A DNA stretch of 48,856 nt, taken from Betaproteobacteria bacterium (lineage in GTDB: Bacteria; Pseudomonadota; Gammaproteobacteria; Burkholderiales; SG8-41). Under the pieces are notes generated by a model. The model searched no databases. It was not told the DNA's origin and was given only the letters and a program-made list of their open reading frames with translations. The DNA lies in contig OMIN01000064.1 in the NCBI GenBank assembly GCA_900299145.1, positions 1-48,856 of the forward strand. The letters run 5' to 3'. Position numbers and translations under genes: made by a program. Shown here one piece after another: positions 16,095 to 26,725 of the stretch. The stretch's first letter is position 1. Each line of letters starts with the position of its first letter.

Positions 16095-17132
16095 TTACTC
16101 GACCTTGATGCCCACCGTTTTCACAACCTTGGTCCACCGCGCGATTTCCCTGTTGAGGTATTCGGTGAGTTCCGCCGGCGTGCCGCCGACAGGCGTAAGG
16201 CCATGCGCGCCGATGCGCTCGCGCGTGTCGGGCTGTTGCAAAAAGCGGTTGAGTTCGGTGTTGAGAATTTTGATGGCCTCGTCCGGCGTGCCCTTGGGTG
16301 CGAGCAGCGCGGTGCGCGAATGCACGATGGAGTCCGGCACACCGGATTCCGCCAGCGTGGGCGTTTCCGGCAATTCCGGCACGCGCTTGGCGGCGGTAAC
16401 CGCCAGCGGCCGCACCTTGGTGCCGGTGCGCAGGTACGGTAGACATTCCGCGATGGGGCTGAAAATCACCGGCATCTGCCCGCTCAAAAACGCGAGCAGC
16501 GCCGGCGCGCCGCCCTTGAACGGCACGTCCTGCATTTTGATGCCGGCGTTCATCATGAAAAGCTCCACCGCCATGTGCGTGATGGTGCCCTGCCCGGCCG
16601 AGGCGTATTGCAAAAACTTCGGCTTGGCTTTGGCCATATTGATGAGTTCCTGCACCGAGTTCACGCCAAGCGCGGGCTGCACGATCAGCACATAGAACGA
16701 TTGCCCGACGGTGCCCACCGGCGAGTAATCGCGCACCGGATGGAATGGCAGCTTGGGATAAAGCGGCACGTTGGTGGCAATCGACGCGCTGGCGAAAAGC
16801 AGCGTGTAGCCGTCGGGCGTTGCGCGCGCCACCAGTTCGTTGCCGAGCGAGGTACCTGCGCCGGGCCGGTTATCGATGATGAAAGTCTTGCCCAGACCAT
16901 CGGTAAACTTCTGCGCCACAATGCGCGCGAGAATGTCGGTGGAGCCGCCCGCCGGCAATGGCACAATCATGCGCACCGGCCGTTGGGGATAGCGTGCGCC
17001 CTGCGCCGCAGCTTCCACAGCCACGGTCAAACTCGCGGCGGCCACGCCCGCTGTCATGGCCACTGCGAACCATGTCTTGACGCCGGGATTGCGCAGTGCA
17101 GCATCCTCCATGCGCGCCAAATGGGTTTTCAT
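16095..17132 (-). CDS. Bug-family (TctC-like) substrate-binding protein
   Basis: Periplasmic TTT-type receptor, 345 aa from the chosen start, somewhat long because of an extended leader (MKTHLARMEDAALRNPGVK before the hydrophobic core, which ends near EAAAQGARYP). Hallmarks are YPQRPVRMIVPLPAGGSTD and FIIDNRPGAGTSLGNEL. The ATG at 17132 is preceded by GAGGAG; an in-frame extension upstream lacks a ribosome site. It appears to be the first gene of the minus-strand run Bug-Bug-UGSC-partner, so its promoter should lie in the 252-bp divergent gap shared with the CoA-transferase gene; no clear hexamers were identified there. Confidence 0.92.
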   Translation of the reverse strand: MKTHLARMEDAALRNPGVKTWFAVAMTAGVAAASLTVAVEAAAQGARYPQRPVRMIVPLPAGGSTDILARIVAQKFTDGLGKTFIIDNRPGAGTSLGNELVARATPDGYTLLFASASIATNVPLYPKLPFHPVRDYSPVGTVGQSFYVLIVQPALGVNSVQELINMAKAKPKFLQYASAGQGTITHMAVELFMMNAGIKMQDVPFKGGAPALLAFLSGQMPVIFSPIAECLPYLRTGTKVRPLAVTAAKRVPELPETPTLAESGVPDSIVHSRTALLAPKGTPDEAIKILNTELNRFLQQPDTRERIGAHGLTPVGGTPAELTEYLNREIARWTKVVKTVGIKVE

Positions 17133-17384
17133 AGTTGTCTCCTCGTCATGTTGTGAAAAGTATAGGGCAAATCCCGGCGGTGAGCGCGTTTCGAGTGGCC
17201 GCCTTGCGCCGCGGCCGGATTCTCGTGCGTAGCACAACGGCCTCCGTTCGCGGGATTCTTGCGACGTACGCTAAGATGCATCGCGTGTGGCCTTCGTTTG
17301 CTTCTGTAAGTGCGTAAGTGATTTTGCTGCCATTCCACGAAATTTCCGAAAACCCCAAACCGCAACTTTTCACTGGAGAAACCG

Positions 17385-18617
17385 ATGACAAACATAACCC
17401 CCATGGCGCCCGGCTGCCTTAAAGGCATTCGCGTGCTGGACTTGACGCAATTCGAGGCGGGCACGTCCTGCACGCAGGTAATGGCGTGGCTCGGCGCCGA
17501 TGTAGCCAAAGTTGAAAACTGCACCGTCGGCGATCCGGGCCGGCGCCTCGGCCCCAACAACAAGGTGGATGATCCGTACTTTTTGAACTACAACTCCAAC
17601 AAACGCTCGATCACGGTCAATCTGAAGAACCCGCGCGGCCTTGAAATCGTCAAGGAGATGGCGAAAAAAGCTGACGTGTTCATGGAGAACTTCGCGCCGG
17701 GCGCCATTGAACGCCTTGGCCTCGGCTATGACGTGCTGTCAAAAATCAATCCGGGCATAGTCTATGGGCAGGTCAAAGGTTTTGGTGAAGGCAGCCCCTA
17801 CGCCAAAAACCTCGCCTTCGATATGATCGCGCAGGCCTGCGGCGGCACCATGAGCATCACCGGCGACCCGAAGGGCCCTCCGGCCAAACCGGGGCCGACG
17901 CTGGGCGACACCGGCACCGGCATGCTGATGCTGATCAGTATTCTGTCGGCACTGATTCAACGGGCGCAAACCGGGAAGGGCGTGCATTTGCAGGTGGCGA
18001 TGCAGGACGCGATGCTGCACTACATCCGTAACTCCTTCGGCATCACCGCCAAAACGGGCAAGCCCGCGCCGCGCGCCGGCGCAGCCTCCAACAGCGGCGG
18101 CAACCCGCCGTGCAATATTTACCCGTGCGCGCCGGGCGGGCCGAACGATTACGTCTACGTATACACCAGCCGCGGCAATCCGGAGCACTGGCCGCGTCTG
18201 CTGGAAGCCATCGGCCGCAAGGATTTGATCGGCGATCCGCGTTTTGACACACAGGCCGCGCGCGTTGAGCACGAAGCGGAAATCGACGCCATCATCACCG
18301 AATTCACCAGCAAGCGCGATAAGTATGAGTGCATGCGCGTGATCGGCGCGGCAGTGCCCGCGGGGGCAGTGCGCGACACGCTAGAGCTGATGAACGACCC
18401 GAACTTCGAGGAGCGCGGCATTATCCAGACCATCGATCACCCGACCAACGGCAAATTCAGAATGGCGACGTGGCCGGTGCGTTTCAACGGCAAGCCGGTG
18501 CCTGTCAAGCCCGCGCCGCTGCTGGGCGCGAACAGCGACGAAGTGCTGAAGGATTGGCTTGGCATCGGCGCCGAAGAAGCGGCGAAGTTGCGCGCCGACA
18601 AGATCACTTCGGCCTAG
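17385..18617 (+). CDS. Class III (CaiB/BaiF-family) CoA-transferase, formyl-CoA transferase-like
   Basis: Family III CoA-transferase, 410 aa, full length. The N-terminal Rossmann segment is GIRVLDLTQFEAGTSCTQV and continues to VAKVEN; SNKRSITVNLKNPRG and VFMENFAPGAIERLG are typical. The catalytic Asp is in TLGDTGTGM (Asp175), equivalent to Asp169 of formyl-CoA:oxalate CoA-transferase, to which the layout is close. The enzyme moves CoA between carboxylates through an aspartyl-CoA anhydride. The next gene is a ThDP enzyme of the oxalyl-CoA decarboxylase type, matching the frc/oxc arrangement, but the acceptor acid is not proven. GGAGAA precedes the ATG. Confidence 0.9.
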   Translation: MTNITPMAPGCLKGIRVLDLTQFEAGTSCTQVMAWLGADVAKVENCTVGDPGRRLGPNNKVDDPYFLNYNSNKRSITVNLKNPRGLEIVKEMAKKADVFMENFAPGAIERLGLGYDVLSKINPGIVYGQVKGFGEGSPYAKNLAFDMIAQACGGTMSITGDPKGPPAKPGPTLGDTGTGMLMLISILSALIQRAQTGKGVHLQVAMQDAMLHYIRNSFGITAKTGKPAPRAGAASNSGGNPPCNIYPCAPGGPNDYVYVYTSRGNPEHWPRLLEAIGRKDLIGDPRFDTQAARVEHEAEIDAIITEFTSKRDKYECMRVIGAAVPAGAVRDTLELMNDPNFEERGIIQTIDHPTNGKFRMATWPVRFNGKPVPVKPAPLLGANSDEVLKDWLGIGAEEAAKLRADKITSA

Positions 18618-18656
18618 CTTGGGATATGGGAAATAGAGAACGGTAGTTAGTAAATA

Positions 18657-18736
18657 GTGAACAGTGAACGGTAAACAGTAACCCCGGCAGGTAGCGTGCC
18701 ACGAACGTTGTTCACTGTTCACGGTTTACTGTTCAC
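18657..18736. repeat. Inverted arrays of a GTGAACA/GTAAACA heptamer
   Basis: The left block reads GTGAACA-GTGAACG-GTAAACA-GT. The right block, read on the opposite strand, is GTGAACA-GTAAACC-GTGAACA-GTGAACA. Together they form a long imperfect hairpin between the CoA-transferase and ThDP genes. Similar heptamer arrays occur in other proteobacteria. Confidence 0.7.
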
Positions 18737-18783
18737 CTTCAATATTCCCCGCAATCATTAATCATCCATCACGGAGCACCATC

Positions 18784-20436
18784 ATGGCAAAGATCACCGG
18801 CAATGAAATTCTGGCGAAAGCCCTGAAAAACGAAGGCACCAAGGATCTGTTTTACATCATGGGCGGGCCGATGCAGCACGCCGAAACCGCTTGCAAGAAT
18901 GAAGGCATCCGCATGATCGACGTGCGGCACGAGCAGGCTGCGGCGTTGTCCGCGCAGGCCTACGCACGGCTTAAGCAACAACCGGCGGTGTGCATGGCCG
19001 CCAGCGGCCCTGGCGTCATCAACCTCACCACCGGCATCGCCAACGCGCTGATCGACTGCGCGCCGGTGGTGGCAGTCGGCGGGTCCAGCCCCATCCACCA
19101 GTTCGGGCGGCAGACGTTCCAGGAAATCGACCAGGTCGCCATCATGCGCGGCTGCACCAAGTGGACGCAGCAGATCATCGATGTGCGGCGCATCCCCGAA
19201 ATGGTCAACACCGCGTTTCAAAAGGCAATGGGCGGCAAGCCCGGCCCGGTCTATCTGGATTGCCCGGCCGACATCATCTACAGCGAGATTCCGGAAGAAG
19301 ATGTGCGATGGGGCTTGTCGGGACGGCCGATACTTCGCCCGCGGCCACAAGGCGAAAAAGCGCAAGTCGAAAAACTGATCGCGGCGCTCGCCAAGGCGAA
19401 AAATCCGATCATCCTCACCGGCACCGGCGTGATCTGGTCGCAAGCGTGGCCGGAACTCACGCAGTTTGTCGAGAAGGCGGGCATCCCGTTTTACACCACG
19501 CCGCAGGGCCGTGGCGTGCTGCCCGACGACCATCCGCTGTCGTTCCTCACCATGCGCTCGTCGGCGTTTAAGGATGCCGATCTGATTTTGATTGTCGGCA
19601 CGCGCATGAACTACGTCATTGGACATGCGGCCCCGCCAAGATTCGCCGCCGGCGCGACGATTGCGCGCATCGACATTGATGCCGATGAAATCGCCAGTTC
19701 ACCGCGCAAAGTCGACATCGGCATCGTCGGCGACTGCAAAGCCGTGCTGCAGCAGTTGATCGATTTGCTGCCGGGCCGCGTGGACGCCGCGAACTACGGG
19801 CCGTGGCGCGAAATGCTGCGCGCGGGCGAAGCCAAGAAAAAGGGCGAAACCGCCGGCGGCATGGCGATGAACAAAACGCCGATCCATCCGCTGCGCCTTT
19901 GTGAAGAAGTGAAGAACTTCATGAAGCGCGATGCGATTCTGTGCGTTGACGGGCAGGAGATTCTCAACTATGGGCGCCAGTCGATGCCGACGTTTGCACC
20001 GGCGCACCGCCTGAACTCCGGCCCGTTCGGCATGATGGGCGTGGGCATGCCGTTTGGCGTAGGCGCCAAGGCCGCCTGTCCCGACAAGCAGGTGATCGTG
20101 GTACATGGCGACGGCTCGTTCGGGCTGAACGCCATGGAACTCGACACGGCGGTACGGCATAAGCTGCCGATCCTGGTGGTCATCAGCCTGAATGGCGGCT
20201 GGACGGCCGACCCCAAGCGCGAAAAAACCGGGCGCGATCTCGGCTACACGCGTTACGACAAAATGGCCGAGGGCCTGGGTTGCTACGGCGAGTATGTCGA
20301 AAAGCCGGAAGACATCGGCCCGGCGCTGGTGCGTGCGCAGAAGAAAGTGGATGAGGGCATGGTGGCGTTGGTCAATGTGAAGACTGACGATACTGCGCGG
20401 GCGGGGACGGTGGCATTTTCTTCTCACTCGACTTAA
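18784..20436 (+). CDS. ThDP-dependent enzyme, oxalyl-CoA decarboxylase / 2-hydroxyacyl-CoA lyase type
   Basis: Thiamine diphosphate enzyme of 550 aa with the three-domain acetolactate synthase architecture. The N-terminal PYR domain contains IDVRHEQAAALSAQAYAR with catalytic Glu50; SGPGVINLTTGIANA is conserved. The ThDP/Mg motif is VHGDGSFGLNAMEL (GDGS at 442-445) with the matching Asn in VVISLNGGW. Oxalyl-CoA decarboxylase, 2-hydroxyacyl-CoA lyase and related carboligases share this outline. The preceding class III CoA-transferase favours a CoA-ester substrate such as oxalyl-CoA or a 2-hydroxyacyl-CoA. GGAG lies upstream of the ATG. The enzyme class is secure; the reaction is inferred from context. 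Confidence 0.88.
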   Translation: MAKITGNEILAKALKNEGTKDLFYIMGGPMQHAETACKNEGIRMIDVRHEQAAALSAQAYARLKQQPAVCMAASGPGVINLTTGIANALIDCAPVVAVGGSSPIHQFGRQTFQEIDQVAIMRGCTKWTQQIIDVRRIPEMVNTAFQKAMGGKPGPVYLDCPADIIYSEIPEEDVRWGLSGRPILRPRPQGEKAQVEKLIAALAKAKNPIILTGTGVIWSQAWPELTQFVEKAGIPFYTTPQGRGVLPDDHPLSFLTMRSSAFKDADLILIVGTRMNYVIGHAAPPRFAAGATIARIDIDADEIASSPRKVDIGIVGDCKAVLQQLIDLLPGRVDAANYGPWREMLRAGEAKKKGETAGGMAMNKTPIHPLRLCEEVKNFMKRDAILCVDGQEILNYGRQSMPTFAPAHRLNSGPFGMMGVGMPFGVGAKAACPDKQVIVVHGDGSFGLNAMELDTAVRHKLPILVVISLNGGWTADPKREKTGRDLGYTRYDKMAEGLGCYGEYVEKPEDIGPALVRAQKKVDEGMVALVNVKTDDTARAGTVAFSSHST

Positions 20437-20450
20437 CGCTTGTGACACAC

Positions 20451-20496
20451 CCTTTCCACGCGGCGGGTGCACAGCCTGCGCTTGCCGCGCGGAAGG
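20451..20496. terminator. Candidate bidirectional hairpin between convergent genes
   Basis: CCTTTCCACGCGGC pairs imperfectly with GCCGCGCGGAAGG across a 19-nt loop in the 60-bp gap between the ThDP gene and the spermidine-synthase-like gene. No clear T-run. Confidence 0.4.
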
Positions 20497-21318
20497 TCAG
20501 AACAGTAGTTCCTTCGAGTCGTATTTGTTCATCTTACGCAAGCCTTCGACAAAGCGCGGAAACGCGAGACCGTAGTCCTTTTCCAGCGCGGTGGCGCGGC
20601 GCCACAGTTCCTGCCATTCCTGTTTTGCGGGCTTGCTGCGAAAGCCGAACACGATGATGTTGCCCGGCCGTTCGGCAGGCAAACAGAGCGTGCCGTCTGG
20701 GAATGCCGCTTCGATGCGCTTTACCGTGTCGTTGAATTGGCGGTCACCACCCCACAGGTTGACCACCAGCATGCCGCCTTTGTTCAAACGGTCGTGGCAG
20801 TCGCGGTAGAACTGCGGCGTGGCTAGGGCTTCGACCAGCGACTCGCCGTCGTAGCCGTCCACCACCAGCAGGTCAGTGCACACTTTCGGGCGCGAGACGA
20901 ATTCGGCCCCGTCGCTGATGATGACTTCAAATCGTTCGTCGTTTTCGGGCACGGCAAAATAGCGCCGCGCGACGGTGAGTACGCGCTCGTTGATTTCAAT
21001 CACGCGGATTTTCGTCCACGGCATGCGGTAATAAATGAATTTGCCCACCGAGCCGCCGCCCAGCCCCACCATCAGCACGCTTTGTATATTTTGCGGCTTT
21101 TCGAGGAACAGCAAAAAGCCCATCATCGTGCGCGTATAGGAAATTTCCAGATCGTTGGGCGCGGATATGCGCATGGCGCTCTGTACCGTGTCGCTGCCGA
21201 TGTGCAGCGAGCGCACGCCGAATTTTTCGCTGATGTAAACGGTCTCGGCGTCGTCGGCCGCCTTGCGAATGCGCCAACTGCCCGACAGGTTCATGATTTC
21301 CGAAGGATCGTTTTCCAT
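20497..21318 (-). CDS. Spermidine synthase-like (SpeE-fold) protein
   Basis: A 273-aa protein with the aminopropyltransferase/methyltransferase fold. The nucleotide-binding loop is VLMVGLGGGSVGKF, followed by IRVIEINERVLTVARRYFAV, the acidic motif VIISDGAEFV and DLLVVDGYDGES. In true spermidine synthases the last segment carries DxxD for diamine binding; here DGYDGE is close but not identical, so polyamine synthesis is possible but not certain. Many such proteins are uncharacterised. It is divergent from proS with only 45 bp between the starts. Confidence 0.82.
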   Translation of the reverse strand: MENDPSEIMNLSGSWRIRKAADDAETVYISEKFGVRSLHIGSDTVQSAMRISAPNDLEISYTRTMMGFLLFLEKPQNIQSVLMVGLGGGSVGKFIYYRMPWTKIRVIEINERVLTVARRYFAVPENDERFEVIISDGAEFVSRPKVCTDLLVVDGYDGESLVEALATPQFYRDCHDRLNKGGMLVVNLWGGDRQFNDTVKRIEAAFPDGTLCLPAERPGNIIVFGFRSKPAKQEWQELWRRATALEKDYGLAFPRFVEGLRKMNKYDSKELLF

Positions 21319-21324
21319 GTCCGG

Positions 21325-21330
21325 TAGAAT
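21325..21330 (+). promoter_or_regulatory. Candidate -10 box for proS
   Basis: TAGAAT 34 bp upstream of the proS ATG, in the 45-bp divergent gap. No good -35 hexamer is seen; tentative. Confidence 0.25.
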
Positions 21331-21363
21331 ACGTTTTTTTTCGATCTTGCGGAACCGGCCGTC

Positions 21364-23064
21364 ATGCGCGCATCAAAATTCTTTATTTCCACGTTGAAGG
21401 AAGCCCCTTCCGAGGCCGAAGTCATCAGCCACAAGCTGATGCTGCGCGCGGGGCTGATCAAGCGGCTGACCAGTGGCGTTTACACGTGGATGCCGCTGGG
21501 GCTGCGCGTGCTGCGCAAGGTCGAAACCATCATCCGCGAGGAATTGAATCGCAGCGGCGCGATTGAATTGTCGATGCCGGCGGTGCAGCCCGCCGAGTTG
21601 TGGATCGAATCCAAACGCTGGGAGCAGTACGGCCCGGAACTCTTGCGCATCAAGGACCGGCACGACCGCGATTTTTGTTTCGGCCCCACGCATGAGGAAG
21701 TGATTTCCGACGTGGTACGGCGCGAAGTGAAAAGTTACCGCCAGTTGCCGCTGAATTTTTACCAGATACAAACCAAGTTTCGCGACGAGATTCGCCCGCG
21801 CTTTGGTGTGATGCGCGGGCGCGAGTTCGTGATGAAGGATGCCTACTCGTTTCACACGAGCTACGAAGATTTGCAGGCGACGTATCGTGAAATGTACGAC
21901 TGCTACTCGCGCATTTTTACGCGGCTGGGGCTGAAGTTTCGCGCAGTGGCGGCCGACACCGGCAGCATCGGCGGCACCGGTTCGCATGAGTTTCACGTGC
22001 TCGCCGATTCGGGTGAAGACGCCATTGCGTATTGCCCAAATTCAGATTACGCCGCGAACGTCGAGTTGGCCGAAGCAGTTGCGCCCGCCGCGCCACGCGC
22101 GGCGGCCAGCCAGGCCCTGACCAAGGTACACACGCCCGGCGTGAAAACCATCGCCGAGTTGTGTGCGTTTCTGAAAATCCCTGCTGTTAAGACCGTGAAA
22201 GCGGTGGTGGTCGATGGCGCTGACGACAAGCCGGTGTTGCTGATGGTGCGCGGCGATCACGAGTTAAATCTCATTAAAGCCGGAAAACTTTCGCAATTAA
22301 AACAACCAGTTACGTTTGCATCACCGGCGGCCATCCGTGAGGCGTTTGGCGCCGACCCCGGTTCGCTTGGGCCGGTGGGCTTTAAGGGCCTGGTGATAGC
22401 CGACCGCACGGTGGCGGCGATGGCAGATTTTGTGATCGGCGCCAACGAAAACGATCAGCACTACACCGGCGCCACCATCGCGCGCGATTTCGCCGAGCCG
22501 ATGGTGGCTGATTTGCGCAACGTGGTCAGCGGCGACGCCTGCGCCGACGGCAAAGGCCCGCTGGAACTGTGCCGCGGCATTGAAGTCGGCCACATCTTCC
22601 AGTTGCGCACCAAATACTCGAAGGCACTCAACCTCGCGTTCCTCGACGAGGGCGGCAAGTCGCAGATCATGGAAATGGGTTGCTACGGCATCGGCGTCAC
22701 GCGCGTGGTGGCCGCCGCGATTGAGCAGAATCACGACGCGCGCGGGATTATTTTCCCGGCGAGCATTGCGCCGTTTGATGTGGCCATTGTGCCCATCGGC
22801 ATGAAAAAAAGCGCGGCGGTGAAAGAAGCCGCTGAAAAGCTCTACGCCGATTTGCAGGCCGCCGGGCTGGATGTGCTGCTCGATGACCGCGAGGATCGTC
22901 TCGGGTCAATGCTCGCCGACATTGAACTGATCGGCGTGCCGCAACGCATTGTCGTCGGCGAGCGCGGTCTTAAAACCGCGCAGGTGGAATACCAGCGCCG
23001 CAGTGATGAGGCCGCCACCATGATTGCCTTGAGCGATGTAGCCGGCCGTGTAAAGGCCATGTAA
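21364..23064 (+). CDS. proS: Prolyl-tRNA synthetase, bacterial type with editing domain
   Basis: Class II aminoacyl-tRNA synthetase that charges tRNA-Pro in the cytoplasm. It has 566 aa, close to the 572 of E. coli. The catalytic core starts with [20 protein letters not shown] and includes [19 protein letters not shown] (motif 2 region) and [18 protein letters not shown] (motif 3 region). The inserted editing (INS) domain spans roughly 225-400 and the C-terminal anticodon-binding domain includes [20 protein letters not shown]. Residues around 311-317 (QLKQPVT) are encoded by an unusually AT-rich stretch that matches the dispersed motif of this window without altering length relative to other ProS proteins. 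Confidence 0.97.
   Translation: MRASKFFISTLKEAPSEAEVISHKLMLRAGLIKRLTSGVYTWMPLGLRVLRKVETIIREELNRSGAIELSMPAVQPAELWIESKRWEQYGPELLRIKDRHDRDFCFGPTHEEVISDVVRREVKSYRQLPLNFYQIQTKFRDEIRPRFGVMRGREFVMKDAYSFHTSYEDLQATYREMYDCYSRIFTRLGLKFRAVAADTGSIGGTGSHEFHVLADSGEDAIAYCPNSDYAANVELAEAVAPAAPRAAASQALTKVHTPGVKTIAELCAFLKIPAVKTVKAVVVDGADDKPVLLMVRGDHELNLIKAGKLSQLKQPVTFASPAAIREAFGADPGSLGPVGFKGLVIADRTVAAMADFVIGANENDQHYTGATIARDFAEPMVADLRNVVSGDACADGKGPLELCRGIEVGHIFQLRTKYSKALNLAFLDEGGKSQIMEMGCYGIGVTRVVAAAIEQNHDARGIIFPASIAPFDVAIVPIGMKKSAAVKEAAEKLYADLQAAGLDVLLDDREDRLGSMLADIELIGVPQRIVVGERGLKTAQVEYQRRSDEAATMIALSDVAGRVKAM
22295..22314 (+). repeat. Dispersed AT-rich motif inside proS, site 6
   Basis: AATTAAAACAACCAGTTACG lies within codons CAA TTA AAA CAA CCA GTT ACG of proS. 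It matches the motif variants elsewhere at all but 2 positions. It is weaker than the intergenic sites because it is coding. Confidence 0.5.
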
Positions 23065-23081
23065 ATGCCGCGTAAAAGTCG

Positions 23082-23101
23082 TGTAAAATCAAATACATGC
23101 G
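23082..23101 (+). repeat. Dispersed AT-rich motif, site 7 (overlaps the transglycosylase start)
   Basis: TGTAAAATCAAATACATGCG between proS and the transglycosylase gene; the start ATG (23097) lies within it. Its last 18 bases match the consensus at 15 positions. Confidence 0.55.
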
Positions 23102-23723
23102 AGAACTGATCCGACGACTTTTCATTGCCGCTTTACTGATTGCCCCCGGCGCGCGCGCCGGTAATCAGCTCGAAGAAAAAATGGCGGAAAGCGTGCGTGC
23201 CGCGCTGCATAAAGCCATTACCGATCAATCCGCGCCGTTTCTGGCCTTTGCCACCGTGGGCGAAGCACGCGCGTGGCTGGATGCCATGTCGAGCAAACTC
23301 GAACGCCGCATGCCGGACAAGGCGTTGCGCGAAGACTTTCTCGTTACCGTGCATTACGAAGCCAAGCGCGCCGGGCTTGATCCGCAACTGGTGCTGGGGC
23401 TGATTCAGGTCGAAAGCGCGTTTCGCAAATACGCGATTTCCAGCGCGGGCGCGCGCGGCCTGATGCAGGTGATGCCGTTCTGGGTGAAGGCCATCGGTGG
23501 CGTAGATGACAACCTGTTTCATCTGCGCACCAACCTGCGCTTTGGCTGCGTGATTCTGCGCCACTACCTCGACATGGAAAAAGGCGATCTGTATCGCGCG
23601 CTGGGCCGCTACAACGGCAGCCTCGGCCGGCCAGAGTATCCGAACATGGTTCATGCGGCATGGAAGCAGTGGGAATACAGCCCGGCGGGCGTGAGCGTGG
23701 TGAAGACGGGCGGCGAGCGCTAG
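23097..23723 (+). CDS. Lytic transglycosylase, SLT domain
   Basis: Murein transglycosylase-like protein, 208 aa, with a signal peptide (MRELIRRLFIAALLIAPGARA), so periplasmic. The SLT domain occupies the C-terminal half: LDPQLVLGLIQVESAFRKYA contains the catalytic Glu, and AISSAGARGLMQVMPFW and LGRYNGSLGRPEYP are the standard motifs. It would cleave peptidoglycan with formation of 1,6-anhydromuramic acid. It starts 32 bp after proS, probably co-transcribed. Family is certain; whether it is a housekeeping MltC/Slt-type enzyme or a specialised one cannot be told. Confidence 0.93.
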   Translation: MRELIRRLFIAALLIAPGARAGNQLEEKMAESVRAALHKAITDQSAPFLAFATVGEARAWLDAMSSKLERRMPDKALREDFLVTVHYEAKRAGLDPQLVLGLIQVESAFRKYAISSAGARGLMQVMPFWVKAIGGVDDNLFHLRTNLRFGCVILRHYLDMEKGDLYRALGRYNGSLGRPEYPNMVHAAWKQWEYSPAGVSVVKTGGER

Positions 23724-23738
23724 CGCACAGGCGCGCGG

Positions 23739-25626
<1,888 letters not shown>

Positions 25627-25633
25627 AATATTC

Positions 25634-25653
25634 AATAAAATCATAAGGTTGCA
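25634..25653 (+). repeat. Dispersed AT-rich motif, site 8 (diverged)
   Basis: AATAAAATCATAAGGTTGCA, preceded by AAAATATTC as at other sites, between wrbA and the LLM gene. The right half has diverged and now contains AAGG, which may serve as the ribosome site of the next gene. Confidence 0.5.
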
Positions 25654-25655
25654 TC

Positions 25656-26723
25656 ATGGAATTCGGCATCAGTATCGGCCACATCACCGCCCTTGATTAC
25701 GCCCAGCATGGCGAGCGGCTGGGCTTTACGCGTTGCTGGGTAACGGACAGCCCGCTCTTGCGCTCGAACCTGTTTGTCACCATGGCGGCAGTGGCGGCGC
25801 AAACCCAAAAAATCCAGATCGGCGCGGGCGTCGCGGTATGCGGCATGCGCCTTGCACCCGAGGCCGCGAACGGGCTTGCCACGGTCAATGCATTGGCGCC
25901 GGGGCGCATTTACGCGATTTTCGGCGCGGGCAATACTGCCATGCGCATGCTCGGTTTGCGTCCGACGGGCGCGAAGGCGATGCGCGAATATGTGCGCACG
26001 GTACGCGCGCTGCTGCACGGTGAGGAGACCGCCTATTCGCCCGTGCCCGGGGGCGATACCCACCCGGTGCGCTTCACGGCGCTCGAACAAAACTACATCA
26101 AGCTCGATCCGCCGCCGCCGATACACGTCGCCTCCAATGGGCCGCTGGGGCAGGCCGTCGCGGGCGAAATCGCCGACGGGTTGTGCACGACCTATCCGCG
26201 CGGCGGCACCATACCTGAAGCGCTGGGGCACGCGCAGCGCGGCGCCGCCCGCGCCGGGCGCACGTTGCCAAAGAACTTTTTCACCGCGGCCATGGTGAAC
26301 ATGCTGATGCTCGAACCCGGTGAATCGCTAACCTCACCGCGCGTCATCAGCGAAATCGGCCCGGCGGTGATGACCAATTTTCACTATCTGGTGGATTGGG
26401 TGCGCGAGACCGGCAAGGAACCGCCCGTGTACATTCGCCCGGTGTGGAACGATTACACCGCTTACTTGCGCGAGCGTGCCGCTGCCGATTCACATCTCAC
26501 CATGCATGCCAGCCACTACGCCACGTTGCAGCCGGAGGAGGCGCGCTTTCTCACGCCGGAAATCGTGCGCAATTTCTGCATCATCGGCGAGCCGGCGTCG
26601 CTGGTCGAGCAGCTGCACGAACTGGAAAGGCAGGGCTTGAACCAGATCACGTTTCATCCGCCATTCGCGAAACGCTACGAAGTGATGGAGCGGTTTTCGC
26701 GGCTGGTGATGGAAAAGATGTAA
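25656..26723 (+). CDS. LLM-class (luciferase-like) flavin-dependent oxidoreductase
   Basis: Luciferase-like TIM-barrel oxidoreductase, 355 aa, with MEFGISIGHITALDYAQHGE at the start and the conserved block TQKIQIGAGVAV...APGRIYAIFGAGNTAMRMLG. The barrel continues to IHVASNGPLGQAVAGEIADG and ends in FHPPFAKRYEVMERF. Members use FMN or F420 to oxidise or hydroxylate small substrates; nothing here decides the cofactor or substrate. Only 2 bp separates it from the following HugZ-like gene, so the two are coupled. Together they sit between wrbA and the DUF2069 gene, which are usually adjacent. Confidence 0.9.
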   Translation: MEFGISIGHITALDYAQHGERLGFTRCWVTDSPLLRSNLFVTMAAVAAQTQKIQIGAGVAVCGMRLAPEAANGLATVNALAPGRIYAIFGAGNTAMRMLGLRPTGAKAMREYVRTVRALLHGEETAYSPVPGGDTHPVRFTALEQNYIKLDPPPPIHVASNGPLGQAVAGEIADGLCTTYPRGGTIPEALGHAQRGAARAGRTLPKNFFTAAMVNMLMLEPGESLTSPRVISEIGPAVMTNFHYLVDWVRETGKEPPVYIRPVWNDYTAYLRERAAADSHLTMHASHYATLQPEEARFLTPEIVRNFCIIGEPASLVEQLHELERQGLNQITFHPPFAKRYEVMERFSRLVMEKM

Positions 26724-26725
26724 GC

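Noticed and set aside
20521-20540. Possible further copy of the dispersed motif in the spermidine-synthase-like gene (GTATTTGTTCATCTTACG)
   Set aside because: Only the GTATTTGTT core matches, and it is explained by the conserved-looking coding end of the gene.
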